Notes under the pieces: generated by a model | What the model saw: the letters and a program-made list of their open reading frames with translations, nothing else | What the model was told of the DNA's origin: nothing | Databases searched by the model: none | Translations under genes and position numbers: made by a program | Shown: positions 17,469-27,554 of the stretch, piece after piece | How positions within the stretch are numbered: the first letter of the stretch is position 1 | Layout of the letters: each line of letters begins with the position of its first letter | Assembly (NCBI RefSeq): GCF_004123675.1 | Contig: NZ_CP035417.1 | Coordinates: 3,401,501-3,465,500 of the forward strand | Source of the DNA: Leisingera sp. NJS204 | GTDB taxonomy: Bacteria; Pseudomonadota; Alphaproteobacteria; Rhodobacterales; Rhodobacteraceae | Reading direction: 5' to 3' | DNA: 64,000 bases

Positions 17469-18128
17469 TCAGGCCGCCTGCGGGATCACCACCACCTCGA
17501 CGCGGCGGTTGCGGGCCTTGCCGTCGGGCGTCAGGTTCGAGGCCACCGGCTGCTCTTCGCCGCGGCCGATGATGCGCATCCGGTGATAGGGCACCCCGCC
17601 GGCCTGGATCTGGCTGGCCACCGCATTGGCGCGGCGCTCGGACAGGCCCTGATTATAGCCGGCATCGCCATCGCTGTCGGTATGGCCGATCACCTGGATT
17701 GTGCTGTTGGGATAGCGCACCAGGCTGTCGGCCACCCGGCGCAGGTCGCCCTGCACAGCCGGCGCCACTGCGGCGCTGTCGGTGGCAAATGTCAGATCGT
17801 TCGGGAAGGACAGGATCAGCCGGTCGCCAGTGTTGACGATGGTGATATCGTCATTGGCCAGGGTCTGGCGCAGCTCGCGTTCCTGCGCGTCCAGCTGGTT
17901 GCCGATCACCCCGCCCGCAGTGGCCCCGACCAGTGCACCGGTCACCGCCCCCAGGCCGCGGTCAGAATCATTGGCAATAGCGCCGACGCCGGCGCCGATA
18001 ATGCCGCCCAGGATCGCGCCCTGCTGGGTGTTGCTGCCCGGCGTGCCAACGGTTGCCGGATCGGTGCAGGCGCCCAGGCCCAGTGCTGCGGCAACAATAC
18101 CTGCCGTGGTGAGTTTCATCTGCATCAT
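17469..18128 (-). CDS. OmpA-family lipoprotein with glycine-zipper region
   Basis: A 219-aa outer-membrane lipoprotein. The signal peptide ends in the lipobox LGAC (Cys21 from the chosen start). A glycine-rich GAILGGIIGAGVGAIA...GALVGATAGGVIGN zipper spans about 45-85, and a C-terminal OmpA peptidoglycan-binding domain contains VIGHTDSDGDAGYNQGLSERRANAV and NRRVEVVV. This YiaD/Pal-like layout tethers the outer membrane to the wall. The start at 18128 has AGAAGG upstream; a longer reading from 18203 adds a non-signal tail. A terminator follows. Confidence 0.88.
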   Translation of the reverse strand: MMQMKLTTAGIVAAALGLGACTDPATVGTPGSNTQQGAILGGIIGAGVGAIANDSDRGLGAVTGALVGATAGGVIGNQLDAQERELRQTLANDDITIVNTGDRLILSFPNDLTFATDSAAVAPAVQGDLRRVADSLVRYPNSTIQVIGHTDSDGDAGYNQGLSERRANAVASQIQAGGVPYHRMRIIGRGEEQPVASNLTPDGKARNRRVEVVVIPQAA

Positions 18129-18262
18129 CAAATTGCCTTCTTTTTTCTCAGTCCCGGGCAACGCCCGGCATTCCGAACGAATATCGGGGTGCGGCGCCGC
18201 CATCTCAAGTCAGGATCCGCAATCATGGGCGAAATACCGCGCAAAATCCGCCTGAGCCCTTG

Positions 18263-18952
18263 TTATGGCGCAAAGGCAAAGTCCCAGCTTTCCTGCTCCA
18301 TCCACAGCTTGCGCAAGGCGCCGGCCTCTGGCGCAAAACTATCCTCCAGCAACTCCGCTGCCAGCATCCGGTCAGTGCGGAAATGCCGGAACCCGCCGCG
18401 CAGCTCGCACCAGGCAGCCAGCATGGTGCATTCAATGTGGTAGATCAGCGCCAGGGGGCGCAAGGTCCGGCGGCTTTCACCCCGCTCCGGGCTTAGATAG
18501 GTAAGGTGCAGCTTGCAGCTGTCCCGCACCGCCTGGCGCAGCAGCGCCTTGGACACACAGCCCAGTTCTGGATCATCCAGCGGTGCCCCCCAGGGAGCCA
18601 CCTGCAACCAGTCGGCAGTGGCATGCACGTCCTTGATCTTGTGGCTGACCCGTTCCGCGGCCTTTTGCAAGGCGCCGTCCCCCGTGCGCATCAGCATCGC
18701 CAGACCCACGTGCAGCGCTTCCAGCTCTTCTTCGTCAAAATTCAGCGGCGGCAGATCATAGCCTTTGCGCAGAATATAACCGATCCCGGCCTCCCCCTCG
18801 ACCGGGGTGCGCATCGCCTGCAAGGCAGAGATATCGCGGTAGATGGTGCGTTTGGAAACCTCCAGCTTCGCTGCCAGATCCTCGGCCCGCAGCGGGGCTG
18901 CGGCGGATCGCAGGATCTGGATAATTTCGAACAAGCGGCCAGTGCGCGGCAT
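18263..18952 (-). CDS. HTH/WYL-domain transcriptional regulator (YafY type)
   Basis: A 229-aa regulator with an N-terminal DeoR-like winged helix (MPRTGRLFEIIQILRSAAAPLRAEDLAAKLEVSKRTIYRDISAL in the first 45 residues) and a C-terminal WYL-type ligand domain. The HTH_11 plus WYL layout is that of YafY regulators. The start at 18952 removes a 34-residue extension that would read through the operator-like region. It is divergent from a small gene at 19056, with TGACA-based repeats between them that are its likely binding site. Confidence 0.88.
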   Translation of the reverse strand: MPRTGRLFEIIQILRSAAAPLRAEDLAAKLEVSKRTIYRDISALQAMRTPVEGEAGIGYILRKGYDLPPLNFDEEELEALHVGLAMLMRTGDGALQKAAERVSHKIKDVHATADWLQVAPWGAPLDDPELGCVSKALLRQAVRDSCKLHLTYLSPERGESRRTLRPLALIYHIECTMLAAWCELRGGFRHFRTDRMLAAELLEDSFAPEAGALRKLWMEQESWDFAFAP

Positions 18953-18964
18953 GGGCAGGCTCCT

Positions 18965-19017
18965 GTGACAGTCTGCTGACACCCTAGCACAATCCACTGA
19001 CAACAGGCTGTCAGCAG
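18965..19017. promoter_or_regulatory. operator-like TGACA repeat cluster between the WYL regulator and a small gene
   Basis: TGACA occurs at 18965-18969, 18977-18981 and 18998-19002, and its complement TGTCA at 19009-19013. Nine-base arms CTGCTGACA (18973-18981) and TGTCAGCAG (19009-19017) are a perfect inverted repeat over 27 bases, with an inner CTGACA/TGTCAG pair. The cluster lies between divergent starts at 18952 and 19056. Confidence 0.6.
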
Positions 19018-19055
19018 TGGTCTGGTTGTCTGCACCTCCAAGAAGGAGACACACA

Positions 19056-19298
19056 ATGCTGACTTATGAATGGATTTCCATGATCACCCTGGGCAAGGAC
19101 CGCTGGGACACGCAGCACCATCTGCCGAAACCTTATGAAGCGGAACGCGAAGCCGCCCGCCAGCGCCACGAAGCCCGGTTACCGGCCAAACCGTCACATC
19201 CGGGCCTGCTGCGGCGCCTGTTCAGCCGGCAGCGCGCATATCATCTGCCGCAGCCTCCTCGTCCCGCGCCGCCTCATAAGCAAGCATCGCGCGCTTGA
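19056..19298 (+). CDS. small hypothetical protein, divergent from the WYL regulator
   Basis: An 80-aa protein of unknown function beginning MLTYEWISMITLGKDRW. The middle is charged (EAEREAARQRHEAR) and the C-terminus is rich in Arg and Pro. A strong AAGGAG ribosome-binding site lies 8 bases before the ATG, supporting a real gene. Its last 77 bases overlap the end of the convergent Ada-like gene. The position suggests it is the target of the WYL regulator (inference). No signal peptide or membrane helix is seen. Confidence 0.6.
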   Translation: MLTYEWISMITLGKDRWDTQHHLPKPYEAEREAARQRHEARLPAKPSHPGLLRRLFSRQRAYHLPQPPRPAPPHKQASRA

Positions 19299-20091
19299 CC
19301 GGCAGGCCCCAGTGATAGCCGCCCAGCGCCCCGGATTTGCGCAGGGCCCGATGGCAGGGGATCAGCCAGCTGACCGGGTTCCGCCCGACTGCAGTTCCAA
19401 CCGCACGCACGGCCTTTGGGGATCCGATTGCCTGCGCCAGCTCGGAATATGTAGTGACGTGACCTGACGGGATGCGCAGCAGCGCTTCCCAGACCTTGAT
19501 CTGCAGCGGCGCGCCGATCATGTGCAGCGCGGTCTCGCCTTTTTGGGCAAATGCAGCCTCTGCCAGCGGGCGCAGGGCTGCGGGATCCTCGACGAATTCC
19601 GCCTGCTGCCACCGCGCGCGCATGTCTGCCATGGCTGGTTCCGCCCCGGTTTCGGCAGCGAACCCCAGCCCGCAGATGCCCTTTTCCGTGCCCATCACCA
19701 GCGCCAGGCCAAAGGGGCTGTCGAACCAGCCCCAAAAGATCCGCAGGCCATCCCCCTTGCGGGCATATTCGCCGGGGCTCATCGCCTCCCAGCGCAGGAA
19801 CAGATCATGCAGCCGGCCGGACCCCGACAACCCCACAGCGTGCGAGGCCTCCAGCGTGGTGAACCGCTCGCGCAGCAGTGCCTTGGCATGGCCCAGCCGC
19901 AGATACTGCTGGTAGCGTTTGGGCGAAACACCGACCCAGGAGGAAAACAGCCGCTGAAAATGCGCCGGACTCATATCCATGCGGGCGGCCAGCTGCTCCA
20001 GCGTCAGATCCTCGCCGCCGTCGTCGATCAGCTCAATCGCCCGGCGCATGACGCCGTAATGATAGGTGTTTTCCCGTGTTTCGATATTCAT
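19222..20091 (-). CDS. AraC-type HTH / O6-alkylguanine-DNA alkyltransferase (Ada-like)
   Basis: A 289-aa fusion of an AraC-type DNA-binding domain (about 15-115, with LEQLAARMDMSPAHFQRLFSSWVGVSPKRYQQYLRL) and a C-terminal methyltransferase domain carrying the acceptor Cys246 in the IPCHR motif. It repairs O6-methylguanine by suicidal methyl transfer and may regulate an alkylation response. It lacks the N-terminal zinc/phosphotriester domain of E. coli Ada (Cys38). The start at 20091 (MNIETRENTYHYG) is preferred; the extra 40 residues of a longer reading look untranslated. Confidence 0.88.
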   Translation of the reverse strand: MNIETRENTYHYGVMRRAIELIDDGGEDLTLEQLAARMDMSPAHFQRLFSSWVGVSPKRYQQYLRLGHAKALLRERFTTLEASHAVGLSGSGRLHDLFLRWEAMSPGEYARKGDGLRIFWGWFDSPFGLALVMGTEKGICGLGFAAETGAEPAMADMRARWQQAEFVEDPAALRPLAEAAFAQKGETALHMIGAPLQIKVWEALLRIPSGHVTTYSELAQAIGSPKAVRAVGTAVGRNPVSWLIPCHRALRKSGALGGYHWGLPVKRAMLAYEAARDEEAAADDMRAAG

Positions 20092-20372
20092 CGGCCCAAC
20101 CTGTTCTGACTTATGGACCAACTTACTACGCCTGCTCCGGCCGTTCGACCCGGAACTTGCGAAATCCCCTGCCCCGCGCACTCGCTTGGCAAAGCGGGAC
20201 CGGAGCGGCAATCACAGAAGTGCCGGGCCGGACCGGAAAAATTCTGTAAAATCCGCTGCCGCAAACGCAGCATTAAAAGCTGCCCGCCTGCTCTCTTACA
20301 TGCCGCCGCAAACTGTCCCGGCACCGCAATTTCAATTGCTCTTTAAGGTCTGACCTGTACATAAGCGCTGCC

Positions 20373-21017
20373 ATGGCAAAGCAACTCGACTATCATACGC
20401 TGCGCGAGATTTTCACGCGCTTCAAGGCAGCTGAGCCCGAACCCAAGGGCGAGCTGGAACATGTCAATGTCTACACGCTGGTGGTGGCGGTGGCGCTGTC
20501 GGCGCAGGCGACCGATGCCGGCGTGAACAAGGCAACCCGCGCGCTGTTCAAGATCGCCGATACCCCGCAAAAAATGCTGGATCTGGGGCTTGAAGGGCTG
20601 ACCGAACACATCAAGACCATCGGCCTGTTCCGTCAGAAGGCCAAGAACGTGATGAAGCTCAGCCAGATCCTGGTTGATGACTACGGCGGCGAGGTGCCCA
20701 ATTCCCGCGCCGCACTGCAATCGCTGCCGGGGGTGGGCCGCAAGACTGCCAATGTGGTGCTGAATATGTGGTGGAAACAGCCCGCACAGGCAGTGGACAC
20801 CCATATCTTCCGCGTTGGCAACCGGTCCGGCATTGCCCCGGGCAAGGATGTGGACGCCGTCGAACGCGCGGTGGAGGATAACATCCCGGCAGATTTCCAG
20901 CAGCACGCCCACCATTGGCTGATCCTGCATGGCCGCTATCACTGCAAGGCACGCAAACCGATGTGCGGCAGCTGCCTGATCCGCGATCTGTGCATGTATG
21001 AAGACAAGAACCTATAA
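20373..21017 (+). CDS. nth: endonuclease III
   Basis: A 214-aa base-excision-repair DNA glycosylase/AP lyase for oxidised pyrimidines. The helix-hairpin-helix LPGVGRKTANVVL (118-130) carries catalytic Lys124, followed by catalytic Asp142 in VDTHIFRV. The C-terminal [4Fe-4S] loop has Cys191-x6-Cys198-x2-Cys201-x5-Cys207, exactly the Nth spacing. It is followed after 60 bases by adenosine kinase on the same strand. Confidence 0.97.
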   Translation: MAKQLDYHTLREIFTRFKAAEPEPKGELEHVNVYTLVVAVALSAQATDAGVNKATRALFKIADTPQKMLDLGLEGLTEHIKTIGLFRQKAKNVMKLSQILVDDYGGEVPNSRAALQSLPGVGRKTANVVLNMWWKQPAQAVDTHIFRVGNRSGIAPGKDVDAVERAVEDNIPADFQQHAHHWLILHGRYHCKARKPMCGSCLIRDLCMYEDKNL

Positions 21018-21077
21018 ACCTTTGGCGCGGCATATTTTCCGAACCGGAACCGCTCCGGATTTTCCCGAGGAGGGACC

Positions 21078-22070
21078 ATGACCAAAACCTATCAGCTCGT
21101 CGGTATCGGCAACGCCGTCGTCGATGTGATTGCACAATGCGAAGACAGCTTCCTGGCCGAACAGGGCATCGAAAAAGGCATCATGCAGCTGATCGAGCGC
21201 GACCGCTGCGAGGATCTTTATGCTGCGATGGGCAACCGGGTGCTGACCCCGGGCGGCTCGGTCGCCAATACCATTGCCGGCGCCGGCGCGCTGGGGCTGC
21301 AGGCCGCCTTTATCGGCCGGGTCCGCGGCGATGCGCTGGGACAATTCTATGCCGATGCGATGAACAACGAAGGCGTCGCCTTTGTGAACCCGCCGGTTAC
21401 CGATGGCGAGCAGCCGACGTCACGGTCAATGATCTTTGTGTCGCCCGACGGTGAACGCTCAATGAACACTTACCTGGGGATTTCTTCCGAGCTGAGTTCG
21501 GAGGATGTTCCCGAAGACGCCGCCGGCAAGGCCAGGATCATGTTCCTGGAAGGCTATCTGTTCGACAAGGACAAGGGCAAGACCGCCTTCATGGAAGCGG
21601 CCCGCAAGTGCCGCGAGGGCGGCGGCCGGGTCGGCCTGTCGATTTCCGACCCGTTCTGCGTTGAACGGCACCGGGACAGCTTCCTGAGCCTGATCGGCAA
21701 CGAACTGGATTTTGTGATCGGCAACCAGGACGAAATTTGCGCGCTGTTTGAAACCGATGACCTGGAGGCCGCGATGGCATCGACCGCCGCAATCTGCCCG
21801 CTGGTGGTCTGCACCCGGTCCAGCGACGGGGTGACCGTGCTGAATGACGGCGTGCGCATCGACGTCCCGGTCGAAGCCATTGTGCCGGTCGATGCCACCG
21901 GCGCGGGCGACCAGTTTGCCGCCGGCTTCCTGTTCGGCATGGCCACTGGCCGCAGCCTGGACGTCTGCGCCCGGATGGGCTGCATCTGTGCAGGCGAAGT
22001 GATCCGCCATATCGGCCCGCGCCCGGAAACCAATGTTCTGCACCTGCTGGAAGAAGCCGGACTGGCCTGA
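21078..22070 (+). CDS. adenosine kinase (PfkB family)
   Basis: A 330-aa PfkB sugar/nucleoside kinase. The N-terminal GIGNAVVDVIA and PGGSVANTIAGAGALG (first PfkB signature) and C-terminal DATGAGDQFAAGFLFG (second signature with catalytic Asp) are present. The overall layout matches the adenosine kinase annotated in many Roseobacters, which phosphorylates adenosine to AMP. Other ribokinase-type sugars cannot be excluded. A GAGGAGGG ribosome-binding site lies just before the ATG. Confidence 0.88.
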   Translation: MTKTYQLVGIGNAVVDVIAQCEDSFLAEQGIEKGIMQLIERDRCEDLYAAMGNRVLTPGGSVANTIAGAGALGLQAAFIGRVRGDALGQFYADAMNNEGVAFVNPPVTDGEQPTSRSMIFVSPDGERSMNTYLGISSELSSEDVPEDAAGKARIMFLEGYLFDKDKGKTAFMEAARKCREGGGRVGLSISDPFCVERHRDSFLSLIGNELDFVIGNQDEICALFETDDLEAAMASTAAICPLVVCTRSSDGVTVLNDGVRIDVPVEAIVPVDATGAGDQFAAGFLFGMATGRSLDVCARMGCICAGEVIRHIGPRPETNVLHLLEEAGLA

Positions 22071-22082
22071 ATTCAGCGGCGT

Positions 22083-22169
22083 TCTCCCGCCCGTCGAACC
22101 AGCACCTGACGGTGCAGTTTCTCCCGTTGGGGGTGGCGCAGAGCGGCTTTGCCGCGCTGCGCCACCCCC
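22083..22169. repeat. composite hairpin element, copy D
   Basis: In the convergent gap between adenosine kinase and marR, a CTCCCGCCC arm is followed by CTCCCGTTGG. A 19-bp hairpin then follows (22129-22147 with 22151-22169, loop TTT, one A/G mismatch) built on GGGGGTGGCGCAG / CTGCGCCACCCCC. It shares the arm and GTTGGG-hairpin plan of copies A-C, but the right outer arm is not evident. Confidence 0.6.
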
Positions 22170-22252
22170 GCCCCGCCGTCCGCAGGACGCAAGGGCGCCA
22201 GCCCGCGCAGCCCTCTTACTTCAGCGCATTTGGACTTTTTGAACTCTTGGCG

Positions 22253-22738
22253 TCAGCTGTCAGCCGCTGCCTGGGCTTTGCTCAAAAGCGTCTTGAAGGT
22301 CTCAACCTCCTGTGTCCCCAGCCCCTCCAGCAGCCGCGCCTGCGTCTGCACATGCGCGGTTACCGCCCGGTCAACCAAGGCAAGGCCCTCCTTAGTCAGA
22401 CCCACCAGAAAGCTGCGGCTGTCCTCCGGATTCACGTCGCGCTTGACCAGCCCGTCCGCTTCCAGCCGGTCGATCCGGTTGGTCATCGTGCCCGAGGCCA
22501 CCATTGTTGCCTTCAGCAACTCGCCCGGCGACAATGTGTAAGGATCTCCCGAACGGCGCAGCGTGGCCAGCACATCGAATTTGGCCGCATTCAGCCCGAA
22601 CTCTGCAAAGGTCGTGTGCATTCCGCGCTGATACGCCAGGTACAGCCGCGCCACCCGGCCAATCACGCCCATGGCCGTGACATCAAGGTCCGGCCGCTCC
22701 CGTTCCCATTGCTGGGTAATAAAATCCACATGGTCCAT
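22253..22738 (-). CDS. MarR-family transcriptional regulator
   Basis: A 161-aa winged-helix regulator. The HTH includes AAKFDVLATLRRSG and LSPGELLKATMVASGTMTNRIDRLEADGLVKR, then the wing VNPEDSRSFLVGLTKEG, the canonical MarR DxRxxxVxLT motif. It is divergent from an EamA exporter, and two palindromes between the genes are the probable operators. It likely represses the exporter and itself until a ligand binds. Confidence 0.92.
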   Translation of the reverse strand: MDHVDFITQQWERERPDLDVTAMGVIGRVARLYLAYQRGMHTTFAEFGLNAAKFDVLATLRRSGDPYTLSPGELLKATMVASGTMTNRIDRLEADGLVKRDVNPEDSRSFLVGLTKEGLALVDRAVTAHVQTQARLLEGLGTQEVETFKTLLSKAQAAADS

Positions 22739-22759
22739 ATCCCCGGTTTAGAAGATTGC

Positions 22760-22802
22760 ATCTTGACGTCAAGATAAAATTCATTATCTCGACATCAAGA
22801 TA
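22760..22802. promoter_or_regulatory. twin MarR-type operators between marR and the EamA gene
   Basis: A perfect 16-bp palindrome ATCTTGACGTCAAGAT (22760-22775) and an 18-bp near-palindrome TATCTCGACATCAAGATA (22785-22802) have the same core. The second site abuts the GGAGAA ribosome-binding site of the exporter gene, so binding would block its expression; the first covers the start region of marR. Confidence 0.82.
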
Positions 22803-22813
22803 AGGAGAACCCC

Positions 22814-23689
22814 ATGCCCATCCGGACCCTTCTGCTGACCGCGCTTGCCCCTGCCATCTGGGGCAGCAGCTATATCGTGACGACCTCTTTGCTGCCCGGC
22901 CACTCGCCGCTGGTGGTGGCCTTGCTGCGGGCGTTGCCTGCGGGGCTTTTGCTGCTGCTGCTGGTGCGCCGGCTGCCGCCGCTCAACTGGCTGCCGCGCC
23001 TGGCGGTGCTGGGGGCGCTGAATTTCTCGCTGTTCTGGGTGCTGCTGTTTGTATCCGCCTACCGCCTGCCCGGCGGCGTCGCCGCGACGCTGGGCGCAGT
23101 GCAGCCGCTGATCGTGGTGTTTCTGTCGGCCTTGCTGCTGAAATCGCAGATCCGCGCCGCCGCCGTTGCCGCCGCCCTGCTGAGCATTGCCGGCGTTGCT
23201 CTTTTGGTGCTGACCCCTGCGGCCGGACTCGACACATGGGGCGTGCTGGCCGGCCTAGGCGGGGCGCTGTCAATGGCTGGCGGTGTGGTTCTAAGCCGCA
23301 AATGGCAGCCGCCTGTGCCGCCGCTCACCTTCACTGCATGGCAGCTGACTGCTGGCGGGCTGCTGCTGGTGCCGGTAACACTGTGGATGGTGCCGGAGGT
23401 CCCCGTTTTCACCGCCGCCAACATCGCCGGCCTCGCCTATATGAGCCTGATCGGCGGCGCGCTGACTTATATCCTGTGGTTCCGCGGCCTGGCCCGGATC
23501 GAGCCGTCGCAGGTGTCTTTGCTCGGTGTGCTCAGCCCGCTGTCGGCCGTGATCCTGGGCTGGCTGCTGCTGGCTGAGACCCTGACGCCCAACCAGATGC
23601 TGGGCGCCCTGCTGGCCCTGTTCAGCCTGTGGCTTGGCCAGTCCCGGCTGCGCTTGCGCGCCAAACGGCACCCAGCCCCGGCGGAGTAA
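22814..23689 (+). CDS. EamA/DMT-superfamily exporter under MarR control
   Basis: A 291-aa protein with ten membrane helices and two EamA repeats. It starts MPIRTLLLTALAPAIWGSSYIVTT, the classic first helix of the family. It probably exports an amphipathic metabolite or toxic compound; the substrate is unknown. The AAGGAG ribosome-binding site overlaps the second MarR palindrome. It ends only 6 bases before the convergent gene at 23696. Confidence 0.9.
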   Translation: MPIRTLLLTALAPAIWGSSYIVTTSLLPGHSPLVVALLRALPAGLLLLLLVRRLPPLNWLPRLAVLGALNFSLFWVLLFVSAYRLPGGVAATLGAVQPLIVVFLSALLLKSQIRAAAVAAALLSIAGVALLVLTPAAGLDTWGVLAGLGGALSMAGGVVLSRKWQPPVPPLTFTAWQLTAGGLLLVPVTLWMVPEVPVFTAANIAGLAYMSLIGGALTYILWFRGLARIEPSQVSLLGVLSPLSAVILGWLLLAETLTPNQMLGALLALFSLWLGQSRLRLRAKRHPAPAE

Positions 23690-23695
23690 CCCCGG

Positions 23696-24295
23696 TCACC
23701 GCGGCATTGCGGGCTCGCACGCCTTGCCGCGGTGGCAATCCAGAACCTGCCGCCGCACCTCTGACGTATCGGCAAACACAAACCCGCCGCAGGCACCCGC
23801 CCGGATCACCAGCTCCTGCCCGCGTTGTTCGGCAAAGAACACCTGCTCCGCGCCCGAGGCCATGCCGCCGCACCAGGGGCCGAGGCATTCCACCTCAAGC
23901 ACTGCCTGCGCGTTGACCCGTTTAGAGAAATACTTGCCGTCCAGCATCTTGCCTGACAGCTGCGCCGGGATGCGGGTCAGCGGCGGCGTGTCATTCGGGT
24001 TGTCAGCATGGGATTGCGGCAGCAGATTTTCGTCGAACCGCAATTCCCCCGCGATGACATTGTAGACGCTGTCCGATTTTGCGGCCTGCAGATAGGCGTC
24101 CGCAGGTCCCCAAGGAAGGCAGCTGAGGGCGGCAGCAGAATTGGCAAATATTGTCACAACCATTGCCGCGATAAGAACGCTTAGGGCAGCGCCTGACCTT
24201 GGCGAGGTGCAAAGCGCCGTCCCGCGGGGAAGGTCAGGCGCTGCCCGGCCTTTCGGCCAGGCTGAACAGCTTAGGAGAGGCCGGCGCAATCCCAT
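23696..24295 (-). CDS. secreted cysteine-rich hypothetical protein
   Basis: I do not recognise a family. The protein has a hydrophobic segment (ALSVLIAAMVVTIFANSAAALS) and then a soluble part with Cys pairs (ALSCLPW, VECLGPWCGG, GACGG, LDCHRGKACE), as for an exported disulfide-containing protein. The start is uncertain. The ATG at 24295 lies 1 base after the nudH stop and suits coupling, giving 199 aa with a long n-region. The ATG at 24163 would cut the hydrophobic core. A 17-bp inverted repeat lies within the first 40 codons of the long version. Confidence 0.6.
   Translation of the reverse strand: MGLRRPLLSCSAWPKGRAAPDLPRGTALCTSPRSGAALSVLIAAMVVTIFANSAAALSCLPWGPADAYLQAAKSDSVYNVIAGELRFDENLLPQSHADNPNDTPPLTRIPAQLSGKMLDGKYFSKRVNAQAVLEVECLGPWCGGMASGAEQVFFAEQRGQELVIRAGACGGFVFADTSEVRRQVLDCHRGKACEPAMPR
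24184..24246. repeat. 17-bp perfect inverted repeat near a gene start
   Basis: GGGCAGCGCCTGACCTT (24184-24200) and its exact complement (24230-24246) are separated by 29 bases. The repeat lies just downstream of nudH (minus strand) and within the 5' part of the following reading frame. Confidence 0.8.
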
Positions 24296-24296
24296 C

Positions 24297-24779
24297 TCAC
24301 AAATACTCCCTGAACTCATCCACCACCCGCGCATAAACCTCGCGCTTAAACGGCACGATCTTCTCCACCAGCTGCGCCACCGGCTGCCAGCACCAGGCCG
24401 AGAATTCCGGGTGATCCGTCGCAATATCAACCTGATCATCGCGGCCCAGAAACCGCATCAGAAACCATTTCTGCTCCTGCCCACGGTACTTGCCGCCCCA
24501 GAATTTGGGCACCACATCATGCGGCAGGTCATAGGGCAGCCAGCCATCGCTCTCGGCGATGATCTCCACCAGTTCCGACGCCACGCCGGTTTCCTCTTCC
24601 AGTTCACGCAAGGCCGCCGCGCGCGGGTCCTCGCCCGCATCAATTCCGCCCTGCGGCATCTGCCAGGCGTCCTTGTAACGGTCCTTGCGCTGGCCGACAA
24701 ACACCGCGCCCTCGGCATTGATCAGCATCACGCCCACGTTGGGGCGGTAGGGCAGCTTGGCAATCTCTTCCGGCGTCAT
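24297..24779 (-). CDS. nudH: RNA pyrophosphohydrolase
   Basis: A 160-aa Nudix hydrolase (RppH/NudH/IalA type). The Nudix box runs from [12 protein letters not shown] (44) through [10 protein letters not shown] (66) with all catalytic Glu residues. The N-terminus [20 protein letters not shown] and the segment [15 protein letters not shown] are typical of RppH. It removes pyrophosphate from the 5' end of mRNA, starting decay, and in alphaproteobacteria it is also linked to dinucleoside polyphosphate hydrolysis. It is the first gene of a minus-strand pair. Confidence 0.93.
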   Translation of the reverse strand: MTPEEIAKLPYRPNVGVMLINAEGAVFVGQRKDRYKDAWQMPQGGIDAGEDPRAAALRELEEETGVASELVEIIAESDGWLPYDLPHDVVPKFWGGKYRGQEQKWFLMRFLGRDDQVDIATDHPEFSAWCWQPVAQLVEKIVPFKREVYARVVDEFREYL

Positions 24780-24813
24780 CAGGCTCTCCTAACCATACAT
24801 TGCTCAACCTTAG

Positions 24814-26943
<2,130 letters not shown>

Positions 26944-26956
26944 AAGCAGGCAAGGC

Positions 26957-27105
26957 GCTCCCGCCTGCCGCTCCAGGTCCTGACGGACCCGGCCTGCAGT
27001 TGGGCCCGGCCGCGCCTGCGGCGCGGCAGATGGCAGCGCGCAAAGGCGCGCTGCCACGCCCAACGGGCGCAGAGCATGTTTCATGCTCCTAAGCCGGGCG
27101 GGAGC
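26957..27105. repeat. composite hairpin element, copy A
   Basis: Outer arms GCTCCCGCC (26957-26965) and GGCGGGAGC (27097-27105) enclose an inner GTTGGGC (26999-27005) / GCCCAAC (27058-27064) pair and several short hairpins such as GCAGCGCGC/GCGCGCTGC. It fills the convergent gap between the FadH-like gene and the ABM gene. Confidence 0.8.
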
Positions 27106-27199
27106 CGCCACCCGGCGCGCTGTCTTATTCCGCAGCCGCCACAAGCTGCCTCTCGTCCGGGTTCCCCCGGAACGGGCATCTGTTGTAATTCAGTCCCGG

Positions 27200-27544
27200 T
27201 CAACCATGCATTGACCGGCTGTCCGCCGGCGCATGCAGCCGGTCCGCCATACCATAGTCCCGGATCACTCCAGCCACCCGCAGCCGGTAATCCGCAAAGA
27301 CACCTTTCCGGCCGCTGCCTTGTGCTGCCCGGTGTTCTGCGCCCTCGCGCCAGCGCTGCACCGCTGCCTCATCCCGCCAGAAAGAAAGCGACAACAGCTT
27401 CTCCGGCGCGCTCAGGCTTTGAAACCGCTCAACCGAGATAAAGCCGTCCACCTGCTCCAGCAGCTCTCGCAGTGCGGCCGCGGCCTGCAGATAAGACTCT
27501 TTCTGTCCCGGAGCAATCTCCGCTTCGAACATCACGGCTATCAT
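27200..27544 (-). CDS. antibiotic biosynthesis monooxygenase (ABM) domain protein
   Basis: A 114-aa ferredoxin-like fold protein with the ABM core: MIAVMFEAEIAPGQKESYL, DGFISVERFQS and LLSLSFWRDEAAVQRWR. Small ABM proteins act as monooxygenases on aromatic or quinone substrates, or as heme-degrading or stress proteins; the role here is unknown. The start at 27544 has GAGGGGG 6 bases upstream; the longer reading from 27568 would overlap the NIPSNAP gene. It follows that gene closely and is probably co-transcribed with it. Confidence 0.85.
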   Translation of the reverse strand: MIAVMFEAEIAPGQKESYLQAAAALRELLEQVDGFISVERFQSLSAPEKLLSLSFWRDEAAVQRWREGAEHRAAQGSGRKGVFADYRLRVAGVIRDYGMADRLHAPADSRSMHG

Positions 27545-27554
27545 ATCCACCCCC

